Below, one piece after another: positions 1 to 6,398 of a DNA stretch of 19,927 nucleotides. Origin of the DNA: ZC4RG17 sp035304485 (GTDB taxonomy: Bacteria; Actinomycetota; Acidimicrobiia; Spongiisociales; ZC4RG35); assembly GCA_035304485.1 (NCBI GenBank), contig DATGPZ010000064.1, positions 1-19,927 of the forward strand. Direction: 5' to 3'. Below the pieces are notes generated by a model. The model made no database searches. It was not told where the DNA came from and saw only the letters and a program-made list of their open reading frames with translations. The number at the start of each line of letters is the position of its first letter. The stretch's first letter is position 1. The position numbers and the translations under genes were made by a program.

Positions 1-594
1 GATGCGCCGTGTGGTGAGCGCCCGGTCGGTTGCGGCTTCGGTGATGGGTCGTCCGTCCCGCCGCCGAGGTATGTCAGTGGGGACGGGTGAGGACATCTCC
101 ACACAACGGGCCACAGTGGCCTGGTCGGCGAGGCGCTGCAGGAACTCGGTCAGGTCTTGGGCGTGGGCGGTGACGGTTGTGGGGGTGGCCCCGGCGAGCT
201 CGCGGACCAGCTCGGCCGGCCGCCACGCCGACTGCTGGTCCGCCAACGAAGCGACCGCGGCGTCCGCCACCGATGCCGCTCGGGCGGCGTCGATTCCTTC
301 GGGGGGGCGTTGCCGCCCCAGCGTGGCTTCGATTAGCTGGCGGTACGGGAGGCCCATCACCTGAACCCGGAGCCGCCAGAGGTGATGCAGGTCGGCGAGG
401 CTGGTTCCATGCCGTTTGGCCGGTCGGCTGTCCAAGACTGCTTCGCGTTCCAGATTCCACCGCTCCCTCTCCGTGGGTTCTCGTCCCAAGTCCGTCTGGA
501 ACCGGGCGAGCTTCTCTTCCGGCCGGCGGCTCATGTCGCGGGTGCGTTGGGAGAACGCCTCCAGCACCGCCTCGGTCGCCTTCACGCTGGACGT
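1..594 (-). pseudogene. MobF/TrwC-type conjugative relaxase, internal fragment
   Basis: An uninterrupted minus-strand reading frame runs from just after a TAG at 595-597 to the window edge (198 codons, no stop). It is recognised by sequence style: EAVLEAFSQRT near its start, then a TERERWNLEREAVLDSRPAKR segment and SLADLHHLWR, then a SAWRPAELVRELAG stretch followed by a CVEMSSPVPTD..RRRDGR segment. As I recall, these are typical of the region behind the catalytic domain in actinobacterial MobF relaxases, which nick and unwind element DNA for conjugative transfer. The N-terminal relaxase domain with its Tyr and His triad is absent. The fragment begins abruptly where a fragment of an integrase on the other strand begins, so it looks like a truncated remnant. 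The frame is intact inside the window, so the decay may be recent; what lies to the left is unknown. The family call is by eye. Confidence 0.66.
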
Positions 595-688
595 CTACAG
601 CCACGCCATCCAGGGTCTAGATGACGACGCTGCCATACGCGTCGCTGATCTGATCCACAAGGGAACACACGTTCAGTGGCGCCCGTGA
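569..688 (+). pseudogene. Tyrosine integrase, C-terminal remnant
   Basis: The last ~39 residues of this plus-strand frame contain SVAFTLDVYSHAIQG and then DDDAAIRVADLI before a TGA at 686-688. This matches the C-terminal end of phage/ICE tyrosine recombinases, where TLDVYSH holds the active-site Tyr that attacks DNA. The upstream part of the frame is only the antisense of the relaxase fragment, so the catalytic Arg-His-Arg residues and the DNA-binding domains are missing and the fragment cannot be functional. It points toward the 3' end of tRNA-Leu, 63 bp away, which is the usual arrangement of an integrase next to its own attachment site. The exact left limit is uncertain by about 15 bases because homology to the two fragments overlaps there. 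Confidence 0.72.
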
Positions 689-692
689 CCAT

Positions 693-706
693 CCTGTGAT
701 CACAGG
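693..706. repeat. 14-bp perfect palindrome between integrase remnant and tRNA
   Basis: CCTGTGATCACAGG reads identically on both strands with no spacer. It sits in the 63 bp between the integrase stop and the tRNA-Leu 3' end, where arm-type or excisionase sites of an integrated element would be expected. There is no T-run beside it, so it is not an obvious intrinsic terminator. Its function is unknown. Confidence 0.5.
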
Positions 707-751
707 CGCCCCTCGTCTCGCCTCTTAGGCCTACTACCTGGCCTTTCTCCG

Positions 752-838
752 TGCCCGGGGTGGGAGTCGAACCCACACGTCCTCTTGGGGACAGAGGTTT
801 TTAAGACCTCCGCGTCTGACCGATTCCGCCACCCGGGC
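752..838 (-). tRNA. tRNA-Leu (anticodon UAA)
   Basis: The minus strand folds as a complete class II tRNA. The acceptor stem is GCCCGGG (838-832) pairing with CCCGGGC (759-753), with discriminator A at 752. The anticodon stem GAGGT/ACCTC encloses loop CTTAAAA, giving anticodon TAA. A long variable arm (GTCC/GGAC) follows, as expected for Leu, and the T arm GTGGG-TTCGACT-CCCAC is perfect. No CCA is encoded at the 3' end. The gene begins only 6 nt after the ppx stop codon on the same strand, so it may be released from the protein-coding transcript by RNase P. Its 3' end faces the integrase remnant and is the likely attachment site of the decayed element. Confidence 0.97.
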
Positions 839-844
839 GCGGAT

Positions 845-1735
845 TCACGGTACTCGCCCGTCGGGTCGTCCCGACTCCAGCAATTCTTCCACGATGCCGT
901 CGAGCAGGTCCTTTTCCGAGACCAGCGCCCGGTCGACTCCCAGGACGTCCAGGGTTGCGCCCGCCACGATCACGCCGCCGAGGATCACGGGTGCCCGAGC
1001 CGGTTCCAGGCCCGGGATCCGGGCCGTGGATTCGAGATCCATCGCCGCCAGACGTCCAGTCCATTCGTCGATCTGGGATCGGTCGACCCAGGTGTGATGG
1101 GCCTGATCCGGGTCGTAGGGCTCCAGACCGAGGATCATTCCGGCCAGGCTCGTCCAGGTGCCGGCGACGCCCACCACCTGGCCGCCAACCGGGGTCGTCC
1201 GGATCACTTCCAGAGCGTGGGACCTGGCAGCTTCGAGGTCGTCCGGACTGGCGGGGCGCTCGGTGAGGTAGGCGTCGGTGAGAACCACCGAACCGACGTC
1301 GAACGACTCCGCACCGGCTGGGCCCACGATCTCGGTGCTTCCTCCCCCGATGTCGACGACCGTCCAATCCCCACCGTCGAGGTCGCCGATGGCTCCGGCG
1401 TATGACAGGCGGGCCTCCTCGACACCGCTGATGATTTGGGGCTCCTCACCCAGGATGGCGGCGGCCTCCTGGCAGAAATCCCGGGCATCGGACGCCCGCC
1501 TCCCCACCGCCGTCATCACCGCCCGAAACCAGTCGACGCCGGCGGCGTCCATTTCGGCCCTGTACTCCGACAGGATCTCCAGGGCGCGTTGCCTGCCCTT
1601 GGGCGCGAGGTGACCGGTGACGTCGAGGCCGCGACCGAGCCCGGCGATCCGGGTTCGCCGTCTCTGGTGATCGCCGTCGACGACCAGCAAACGGAGCGAA
1701 TTCGTGCCGATGTCGATGGCGGCTGCAGCCGTCAC
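845..1735 (-). CDS. ppx: Ppx/GppA-family exopolyphosphatase
   Basis: A 296-residue member of the actin/Hsp70-fold Ppx/GppA family, which removes terminal phosphate from polyphosphate and/or hydrolyses pppGpp. Visible motifs are the N-terminal phosphate loop AIDIGTNSLRLL (residues 6-17), GVEEARLSYAG (104-114) and the second nucleotide loop DIGGGSTEIV (128-137). The length matches the short actinobacterial two-domain type (Rv1026-like) rather than the ~500-residue E. coli Ppx. The chosen GTG at 1735 overlaps the stop of the DUF501 gene as GTGA, and the conserved AIDIGTNS begins right after it. The frame remains open upstream, but that portion is antisense-like sequence within DUF501. The gene is last in the eno run, and tRNA-Leu follows after 6 nt. 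Polyphosphatase versus pppGpp phosphatase cannot be decided from sequence. Confidence 0.93.
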   Translation of the reverse strand: MTAAAAIDIGTNSLRLLVVDGDHQRRRTRIAGLGRGLDVTGHLAPKGRQRALEILSEYRAEMDAAGVDWFRAVMTAVGRRASDARDFCQEAAAILGEEPQIISGVEEARLSYAGAIGDLDGGDWTVVDIGGGSTEIVGPAGAESFDVGSVVLTDAYLTERPASPDDLEAARSHALEVIRTTPVGGQVVGVAGTWTSLAGMILGLEPYDPDQAHHTWVDRSQIDEWTGRLAAMDLESTARIPGLEPARAPVILGGVIVAGATLDVLGVDRALVSEKDLLDGIVEELLESGRPDGRVP

Positions 1736-2241
1736 GGGCGAGGCGACCAATCCGGATTCGGTTCTCCATCCACCACGCAGGGGATGATGCAGTCGAGCGG
1801 TTCGATCCAGGATGCAACCAGGTCGCCGACCGGGTTCTCGTTCCCGGCCGCGGTGTCGGCGTAATGGGCGTGGAGGCACTTGACGCCCCGTTGAGCGCCA
1901 CCGACTCCGCCGGTGGGACGAGGTCCTTCCCATTCCCCGAGGAGCGCATCTCTCTCGGCCGCATACCGGCGGTGCGCTTCCTCCAGTCGCTCACCGAACT
2001 CCGGATCGGCTTCGGCCTTCGCCTCCATTCGCTTCACGCCTCCGGACCCCTCCAGCCGTCCGATCCGGAAGCGGGCCAAGGGGCACGTCAGCCAGTACGA
2101 GGTGGGGAACGGAGTCCCGTCGTCCAGGACGGGAGGAACCTGCACAACGACGGGGAGGCCGAGGTGGCACCGGGCAACGACTCGCGAATCTGCCCGCGTG
2201 GGACGGCCGAGCTGCGCTTCGACCGTCGCCTCGTCACTCAC
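1732..2241 (-). CDS. DUF501 family protein
   Basis: A 169-residue protein of the DUF501 family (Rv1025-like), function unknown, found almost always beside eno, ftsB-like and ppx genes in actinobacteria. Conserved features visible here are RCHLGLP (residues 24-30), PFPTSYWLTCP (44-54), GGAQRGVKCLHAHYA (114-128) and NPVG (136-139). The Cys and His residues in these blocks (C25, C53, C122, H124, H126) could form a metal or catalytic site, which is inference. There is no signal peptide or membrane segment, so it is likely cytoplasmic. It starts at GTG 2241, overlapping the ftsB-like stop as GTGA, and its stop overlaps the ppx start the same way. It is therefore probably translated by coupling within one transcript. 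Confidence 0.92.
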   Translation of the reverse strand: MSDEATVEAQLGRPTRADSRVVARCHLGLPVVVQVPPVLDDGTPFPTSYWLTCPLARFRIGRLEGSGGVKRMEAKAEADPEFGERLEEAHRRYAAERDALLGEWEGPRPTGGVGGAQRGVKCLHAHYADTAAGNENPVGDLVASWIEPLDCIIPCVVDGEPNPDWSPRP

Positions 2242-2636
2242 TGCTGCAGATCCGCTCCTGTCACGAACTCCCAGACCGTGTCCCAGAGTGACTCGTCTTC
2301 CAGAGGCTCTTCCTCCTCCGCCGCCTCCGACTGCGAGTCCGTCACCGTTGGTGTGGTCGGCGGCTCCAGCACTACATAGGCGACCTCGCCCGGACGCACG
2401 TAGCCCAGCTTCTCGCGAGCGAGACGCTCGATCTCGACGGGGGTCTGGAGGGCGTCGCGTTGCGCGGTGAGGATCTCGTTCTCCTGCTCGAGGGCTTCCA
2501 AGCGGGCGGCCGCCTCGACCACCTGCCGCTGCTGGTCGCGGATCTGGCCGAATGGGATGACGTTCGTGAACACCGCAACGCCGACCACGACGAGCACGAG
2601 GCTGAACAGGACCACCGTGAGTCGGCGCCGGCTCAC
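2238..2636 (-). CDS. FtsB/DivIC-family septum formation initiator
   Basis: A 132-residue bitopic protein with the FtsB/DivIC plan: a short basic N-terminus, one membrane segment (residues ~6-24), a coiled coil (~30-63, RDQQRQVVEAAARLEALEQE) and the family signature IERLAREKLGYVRPGE (69-84). It ends in an acidic tail (EEEEPLEDES). The family bridges FtsL and FtsQ in the divisome at the membrane. The GTG start at 2636-2634 lies in the GTGA overlap with the enolase stop, and the membrane segment follows directly. A longer frame exists upstream but is only the shadow of eno. The protein corresponds in position to Rv1024. Whether it acts in septation or elongation here cannot be told. Confidence 0.88.
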   Translation of the reverse strand: MSRRRLTVVLFSLVLVVVGVAVFTNVIPFGQIRDQQRQVVEAAARLEALEQENEILTAQRDALQTPVEIERLAREKLGYVRPGEVAYVVLEPPTTPTVTDSQSEAAEEEEPLEDESLWDTVWEFVTGADLQQ

Positions 2637-3910
2637 GGCTTCCTCCGGAAGGCGTCCCAGCCGGCGAACCGGGCGTCTTCGCCCAACTCCTCCTCGATCC
2701 GCAGCAGCTCGTTGTATTTGGCGGTCCGCTCGGACCGGGCCGGAGCCCCCGTCTTGATCTGCCCGGCGTTGGTGGCGACGGCGAGGTGGGCGATGAAGGC
2801 GTCTTCGGTCTCCCCCGAACGGTGCGAAACCATCCGCCCGAACGAGGCCTCGGTCGCCATCTCCATGGTGGCCAGGGTCTCGGACAAGGAGCCGATCTGG
2901 TTCACCTTCACCAGCACGGCGTTGGCCGCCCGCCTCTCTATGCCTTGGGCCAGGATCTCCGCGTTGGTCACGAAGAGGTCGTCGCCGACCAGTTGGACCT
3001 TGCCCCCGAGGCGCTCGGTGAGCGCGACCCAGCCATCCCAATCGTCTTCGGCCAGACCGTCTTCGATCGACACGAGTGGGAAGTCGTCGACCAGTTCCGC
3101 CAGGAAGTCGATCATCTCGCCGGATCCCCGGGGGGTTCCCTCCAGTCGGTACTGGCCCTCGCTGTACAGTTCGGAGGCGGCCACATCCAACGCCAACGCG
3201 ATCTCCCCGCCCAACTCGTAGCCCGCGGTCTCGATCGCCTCAGCCAGGAGCTCCAGTGCGGCCCGGTTGGTGGGCAGGTTGGGGGCAAAACCTCCCTCGT
3301 CGCCCACATTCGTGGCGAGTCCCCGGCCACTGAGCACCTTCTTGAGGGCCTGGTACACCTCGGTGCCCGCCCGCAGCGCTTCGCGGAAGGAAGGCAGTCC
3401 GCCGGGTACCAGCATGAACTCCTGGATGTCGACCGAGTTGGCGGCGTGGGCTCCGCCGTTGAGAACGTTGAGGCAAGGCACGGGCAGCACCCGGCCCCCC
3501 GGGCCACCCAGATACCGGAACAGGGGCAGACCGACCTGGTCGGCGGCGGCCCGAGCCACGGCCAGGGACACTGCCAGGATGGCGTTGGCTCCCAGGGATG
3601 CCTTGTTGGGCGTTCCGTCCAGATCGAGCATGACCCGGTCGATGGCCTGTTGATGCGTGGCGTCCATGCCTACCAGGGCAGGAGCGATGGTCTCGTGCAC
3701 GGATTCGACGGCCCGCGAGACACCTTTGCCGCCGTAGCGGTCGCCGCCGTCCCGAAGCTCGATGGCCTCGAGGGCCCCCGTCGATGCTCCCGAGGGCGCC
3801 GCCGCCCGGCCGAACCCTCCGCCAGCTAGGAAGACATCGGCCTCGATGGTCGGGTTGCCCCGAGAGTCGAGGATCTCACGGGCCCGGATCGATTCGATTG
3901 TGGTCGTCAA
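2633..3910 (-). CDS. eno: Enolase (phosphopyruvate hydratase)
   Basis: A cytoplasmic glycolytic enzyme that converts 2-phosphoglycerate to phosphoenolpyruvate. The 425-residue product has every expected element: AREILDSRGNP (10-20), PSGASTG (39-45), catalytic E205 in GDEGGFAPN, Mg ligands D242 (LALDVAASE), E283 (SIEDGL) and D310 (VGDDLFVTN), catalytic K335 in LVKVNQIGS and the SHRSGETED loop (362-370). The TTG at 3910 is chosen as start because AAGGAGGG (3924-3917) lies 6 nt upstream. A GTG at 3937 in the same frame would put that Shine-Dalgarno inside the gene. The 71-bp gap to mazG carries a possible promoter. Its stop overlaps the start of the ftsB-like gene. Confidence 0.98.
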   Translation of the reverse strand: MTTTIESIRAREILDSRGNPTIEADVFLAGGGFGRAAAPSGASTGALEAIELRDGGDRYGGKGVSRAVESVHETIAPALVGMDATHQQAIDRVMLDLDGTPNKASLGANAILAVSLAVARAAADQVGLPLFRYLGGPGGRVLPVPCLNVLNGGAHAANSVDIQEFMLVPGGLPSFREALRAGTEVYQALKKVLSGRGLATNVGDEGGFAPNLPTNRAALELLAEAIETAGYELGGEIALALDVAASELYSEGQYRLEGTPRGSGEMIDFLAELVDDFPLVSIEDGLAEDDWDGWVALTERLGGKVQLVGDDLFVTNAEILAQGIERRAANAVLVKVNQIGSLSETLATMEMATEASFGRMVSHRSGETEDAFIAHLAVATNAGQIKTGAPARSERTAKYNELLRIEEELGEDARFAGWDAFRRKP

Positions 3911-3916
3911 TCTGGG

Positions 3917-3924
3917 CCCTCCTT
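3917..3924 (-). promoter_or_regulatory. Shine-Dalgarno that fixes the TTG start of eno
   Basis: AAGGAGGG lies 6 nt before TTG 3910-3908. It is almost fully complementary to the 16S 3' end, and it selects TTG over the GTG 27 bases upstream. Confidence 0.8.
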
Positions 3925-3935
3925 GTGATACCGGC

Positions 3936-3963
3936 ACGCTAGCAGCGCGCCGCGCGTGGTCAT
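3936..3963 (-). promoter_or_regulatory. Possible eno promoter
   Basis: ATGACC (3963-3958), a 16-bp spacer and TAGCGT (3941-3936) resemble an actinobacterial housekeeping promoter and lie in the gap between mazG and eno. The spacer contains a GCGCGCGGCGCGC-like run. The match is partial, so this is a suggestion only. Confidence 0.3.
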
Positions 3964-3981
3964 GTCATACCCCACTCAGCG

Positions 3982-5439
3982 TCACCCAACGATGGTCTTC
4001 GCCCTCTTCCACCGCTCCTCCAGCTCGTCCTGGGTCAGGCCGGCCAGAGGGCCTTCCTCCTCCATCGCCCGGAAGCGACGCTCGAAGCGGTCCACCGCCC
4101 GCCGCATGGTCAACTCGGCGGGTACGTCTAGATGCCGGAGCAGGTTGACGATCGTGAACAGCACGTCTCCGGCTTCGTCGATGGTCGCTTCCCGGTCGGT
4201 TCCGAGCGCCTGCTCGAGCTCTTCCACCTCGCGCCGCAGAACGGGCACCACCTCCTCGGCTGCGGCCCAATCGAAACCGACCGAAGCGGCTCGTTGTTGG
4301 AGCTTTTCGGCCCGGTCGAGGCCCGGAAGACCGGCCGGAACGCCGTCGAGGAGCGACTCGGCCCCACTCCCCTTCTCCTCCGCCTTGATGCGCTCCCAGT
4401 TGCCGATCACCTCGTCGGCGTCGGCCACCTCCACGTCACCGAACACGTGAGGATGACGGCGAACCAGTTTTTCACGGAGCCGCGTGGCCACGTCGTCGAT
4501 GTCGAAGGCGCCATTCTCGGCGGCGATGGCCGAATGGAACAGGACTTGGAGGAGCACATCGCCCAGTTCCTCTTCCAGGTCGGAGTAGGCGACGTAGTCG
4601 ATCTCCTCTTCCGGCGCAGGGAGGGCGGCGATGGCATCGGCCAACTCGTAGGTCTCTTCGATCAGGTGCCGAAGCAGGGTCTGGTGGGTCTGCTTTCGAT
4701 CCCAGGGGCATTCTCGTCGGAGCCGCCAGCTGACTGCCACCACTCCAATCAGGCCGGCTGGGTCGGTATCGACGAACATGGAGGTGCGTAGACCAGCTCG
4801 GTCGGCCGGAACCTCGTCGACAGGCACGCGGAGCACCTCGGCGTCGGGAGTTCCCAGATCGACACACAGCGTCACCTCGGCGCCTTCTGGCAGAACCCGG
4901 GAGAGGGCGGACGCCACGTCCGCGAGGATCTCGGGCCGGTCGAGATGACCGATCACGGTGGGTGCGTCGAGAGCCAGGGGTGTCGGCAGCTCATGCCCGT
5001 TGATGATCCGCAGGCCCCGGTCGAACGGGTCGTATCCGACCTCCGCCAGGACGGCGTCGAGAAACGACTCCGATGGGATCACCTCCGCATCCGGCTCCCG
5101 TTCGAGCAGGATCCGCACCGCGAACTCCCCCACCAGCGGGCTGCCGGGCACGGCATAGACCGTTTCTCCCTGGATGGAGAGAACGCGTTCCGCGATGGCC
5201 TCGTAGACGTCCCCGAAACGCTCCGCCGTTTCATAGAGGTCGTCGCAGGCGATCACCGGTCTGGAGGCTGCCAGCTCCTCCGCCGCGGGATGGCGCAGGG
5301 TTCTCACCACCACGGTGACCGTGGGATCGAGGAGACGCTGGCGGGTGGCTTCCGGTAGCCGCTGGAAATCGCCCGGCCCGAGGCCGACGATCGTCAGCTG
5401 GCCGGAGGTTGAACCAGGGGTTGCGGGTCCGTCACCCAC
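3982..5439 (-). CDS. mazG: Tetrapyrrole methylase-like / MazG nucleotide pyrophosphohydrolase fusion
   Basis: A 485-residue two-part protein. Residues ~14-215 form a SAM-dependent tetrapyrrole methylase-like domain (VGLGPGD at 18-24; PGSPLVGEFAV at 98-108). Residues ~235-485 carry MazG: CPWDRKQTHQTL (244-255), the helix pair with Mg ligands EETYE (261-265) and EELGD (290-294), then RRHPHVFGD (328-336), followed by a second MazG-like half with EVEELEQAL and DEAGDVL. MazG hydrolyses NTPs to NMP and pyrophosphate, clearing aberrant nucleotides. The fused arrangement is the YabN type. The GTG start at 5439 is preceded by GAGGAG at 8 nt and overlaps the end of the upstream foldase gene by 46 bp. 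The methylase substrate is unknown. Confidence 0.93.
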   Translation of the reverse strand: MGDGPATPGSTSGQLTIVGLGPGDFQRLPEATRQRLLDPTVTVVVRTLRHPAAEELAASRPVIACDDLYETAERFGDVYEAIAERVLSIQGETVYAVPGSPLVGEFAVRILLEREPDAEVIPSESFLDAVLAEVGYDPFDRGLRIINGHELPTPLALDAPTVIGHLDRPEILADVASALSRVLPEGAEVTLCVDLGTPDAEVLRVPVDEVPADRAGLRTSMFVDTDPAGLIGVVAVSWRLRRECPWDRKQTHQTLLRHLIEETYELADAIAALPAPEEEIDYVAYSDLEEELGDVLLQVLFHSAIAAENGAFDIDDVATRLREKLVRRHPHVFGDVEVADADEVIGNWERIKAEEKGSGAESLLDGVPAGLPGLDRAEKLQQRAASVGFDWAAAEEVVPVLRREVEELEQALGTDREATIDEAGDVLFTIVNLLRHLDVPAELTMRRAVDRFERRFRAMEEEGPLAGLTQDELEERWKRAKTIVG

Positions 5440-6329
5440 GTGCCGTACTCCTCATCGACGGTGACCTCCGCCCCCTCGAGCTTCTCGGTGGCCCAGGCCT
5501 CCAGAGCCTCGAAGCCGGCGTTGGCGGTGAGCGACTCGCGGACCTCGTCCTCGGTGGGGAGATCCTCGGGAGCCGGCTCGGTGCGGTCGTACACCAGGAG
5601 CACATGGAAGCCGTAGGTGGTCTCCACCGGGTCGGTGATGGCGTCGATCTCGGCCTCGACCGCCGCATCGCGGAATTCCGGGACGTAGGTGCCGGCCGGA
5701 GCGCACCCGAGGTCACCACCTTGCTGGGCGCTGGCCGTGTCTAGGGACACCTCGGTGGCCACCGACTCGAACTCCTCACCGTCCTCGATCCGCTGGAGTG
5801 CGTCTTGGGCTTCCTCTTCCGTTGCGACGAGGAAGTGGCGTACGCAAACCTCTGTGGCTCCGGCTTCAGCCTCGCGCATGGATGCGGCCAGCTCATCCTC
5901 GGTCGGCTCCTCCGCCTGCGATCCGAGCTCTTCGGCCACTCGTTCCTGGACCATCTGCAACCGAATCGCGCGACGGACGGTCTCTTCTGAGATGCCCTGC
6001 AGCTCGGCGAACTCGGCCACCGCCATACCACCGGTCTGCTCGTCGAGGAAGGTCTGCAGTTCTGTCTCGACCTCCTGCTCTGTAGGTGCGATGTCGAACT
6101 CGTCGGCCGCCGCATCCTCGATGACCTGCCACTGGATCAGCAGAGTCAGGTACTGGGCGAACTCGTTCTGGGGCATCGCCCCGTTCGATTGGAAGGGCAC
6201 CGCCTCGACATCGGAAACGCTGATCTCGGTTCCGTCGACGGTGGCGGCTGTCGCACCGCCCCCTCCGCCGCCACACGCTGACACGGCGAACACGACGGAA
6301 AGGGCGAGTAGGAAAGACTTCTTCGACAC
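5394..6329 (-). CDS. Parvulin-type peptidyl-prolyl isomerase lipoprotein (PrsA/SurA-like)
   Basis: A 311-residue extracytoplasmic folding factor. The N-terminus is a lipoprotein signal (basic MSKK, hydrophobic stretch, lipobox VSAC with C19) followed by a poly-Gly linker. Residues ~28-155 resemble the SurA/PrsA N-terminal chaperone region (NGAMPQNEF, LIQWQVIEDAA). Residues ~160-250 form the parvulin domain, with RHFLVATEEEA, FESVATEVS, GGDLG and YGFHVLLVYDR. Two cysteines, C162 and C209, fall inside the parvulin domain and might pair. GTG 6329 is chosen because TGAGGA lies 5 nt upstream and the signal peptide starts directly. The position between mfd and mazG is taken by a different lipoprotein (LpqU, on the other side of mazG) in M. 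tuberculosis. Confidence 0.88.
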   Translation of the reverse strand: MSKKSFLLALSVVFAVSACGGGGGGATAATVDGTEISVSDVEAVPFQSNGAMPQNEFAQYLTLLIQWQVIEDAAADEFDIAPTEQEVETELQTFLDEQTGGMAVAEFAELQGISEETVRRAIRLQMVQERVAEELGSQAEEPTEDELAASMREAEAGATEVCVRHFLVATEEEAQDALQRIEDGEEFESVATEVSLDTASAQQGGDLGCAPAGTYVPEFRDAAVEAEIDAITDPVETTYGFHVLLVYDRTEPAPEDLPTEDEVRESLTANAGFEALEAWATEKLEGAEVTVDEEYGTWVTDPQPLVQPPAS

Positions 6330-6398
6330 AGGAATCCTCAAGGACGGGAAAGATCCGATGCTATCGGCCGGCACAGATTAGGCCGACTCGTCCGCCGA

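Noticed and set aside
1..364. A 120-codon plus-strand frame at the left edge
   Set aside because: Its complement on the minus strand reads as relaxase-like protein with sensible composition, while this frame is Ser/Arg/Ala-rich and has no motif.
696..705. TGTGATCACA as a CRP/Crp-type site
   Set aside because: Crp sites need TGTGA and TCACA separated by about six bases. Here they touch, so the match is only part of a simple palindrome.
727..744. AGGCC/GGCCT hairpin with a short T-rich tail as a terminator
   Set aside because: The stem is only 5 bp with an 8-nt loop, and the T-run is broken. It is too weak to call, although it lies between the integrase remnant and the tRNA.
2786..3829. A 347-codon open frame on the plus strand
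   Set aside because: It is antisense to enolase, whose active-site residues are all intact on the minus strand.
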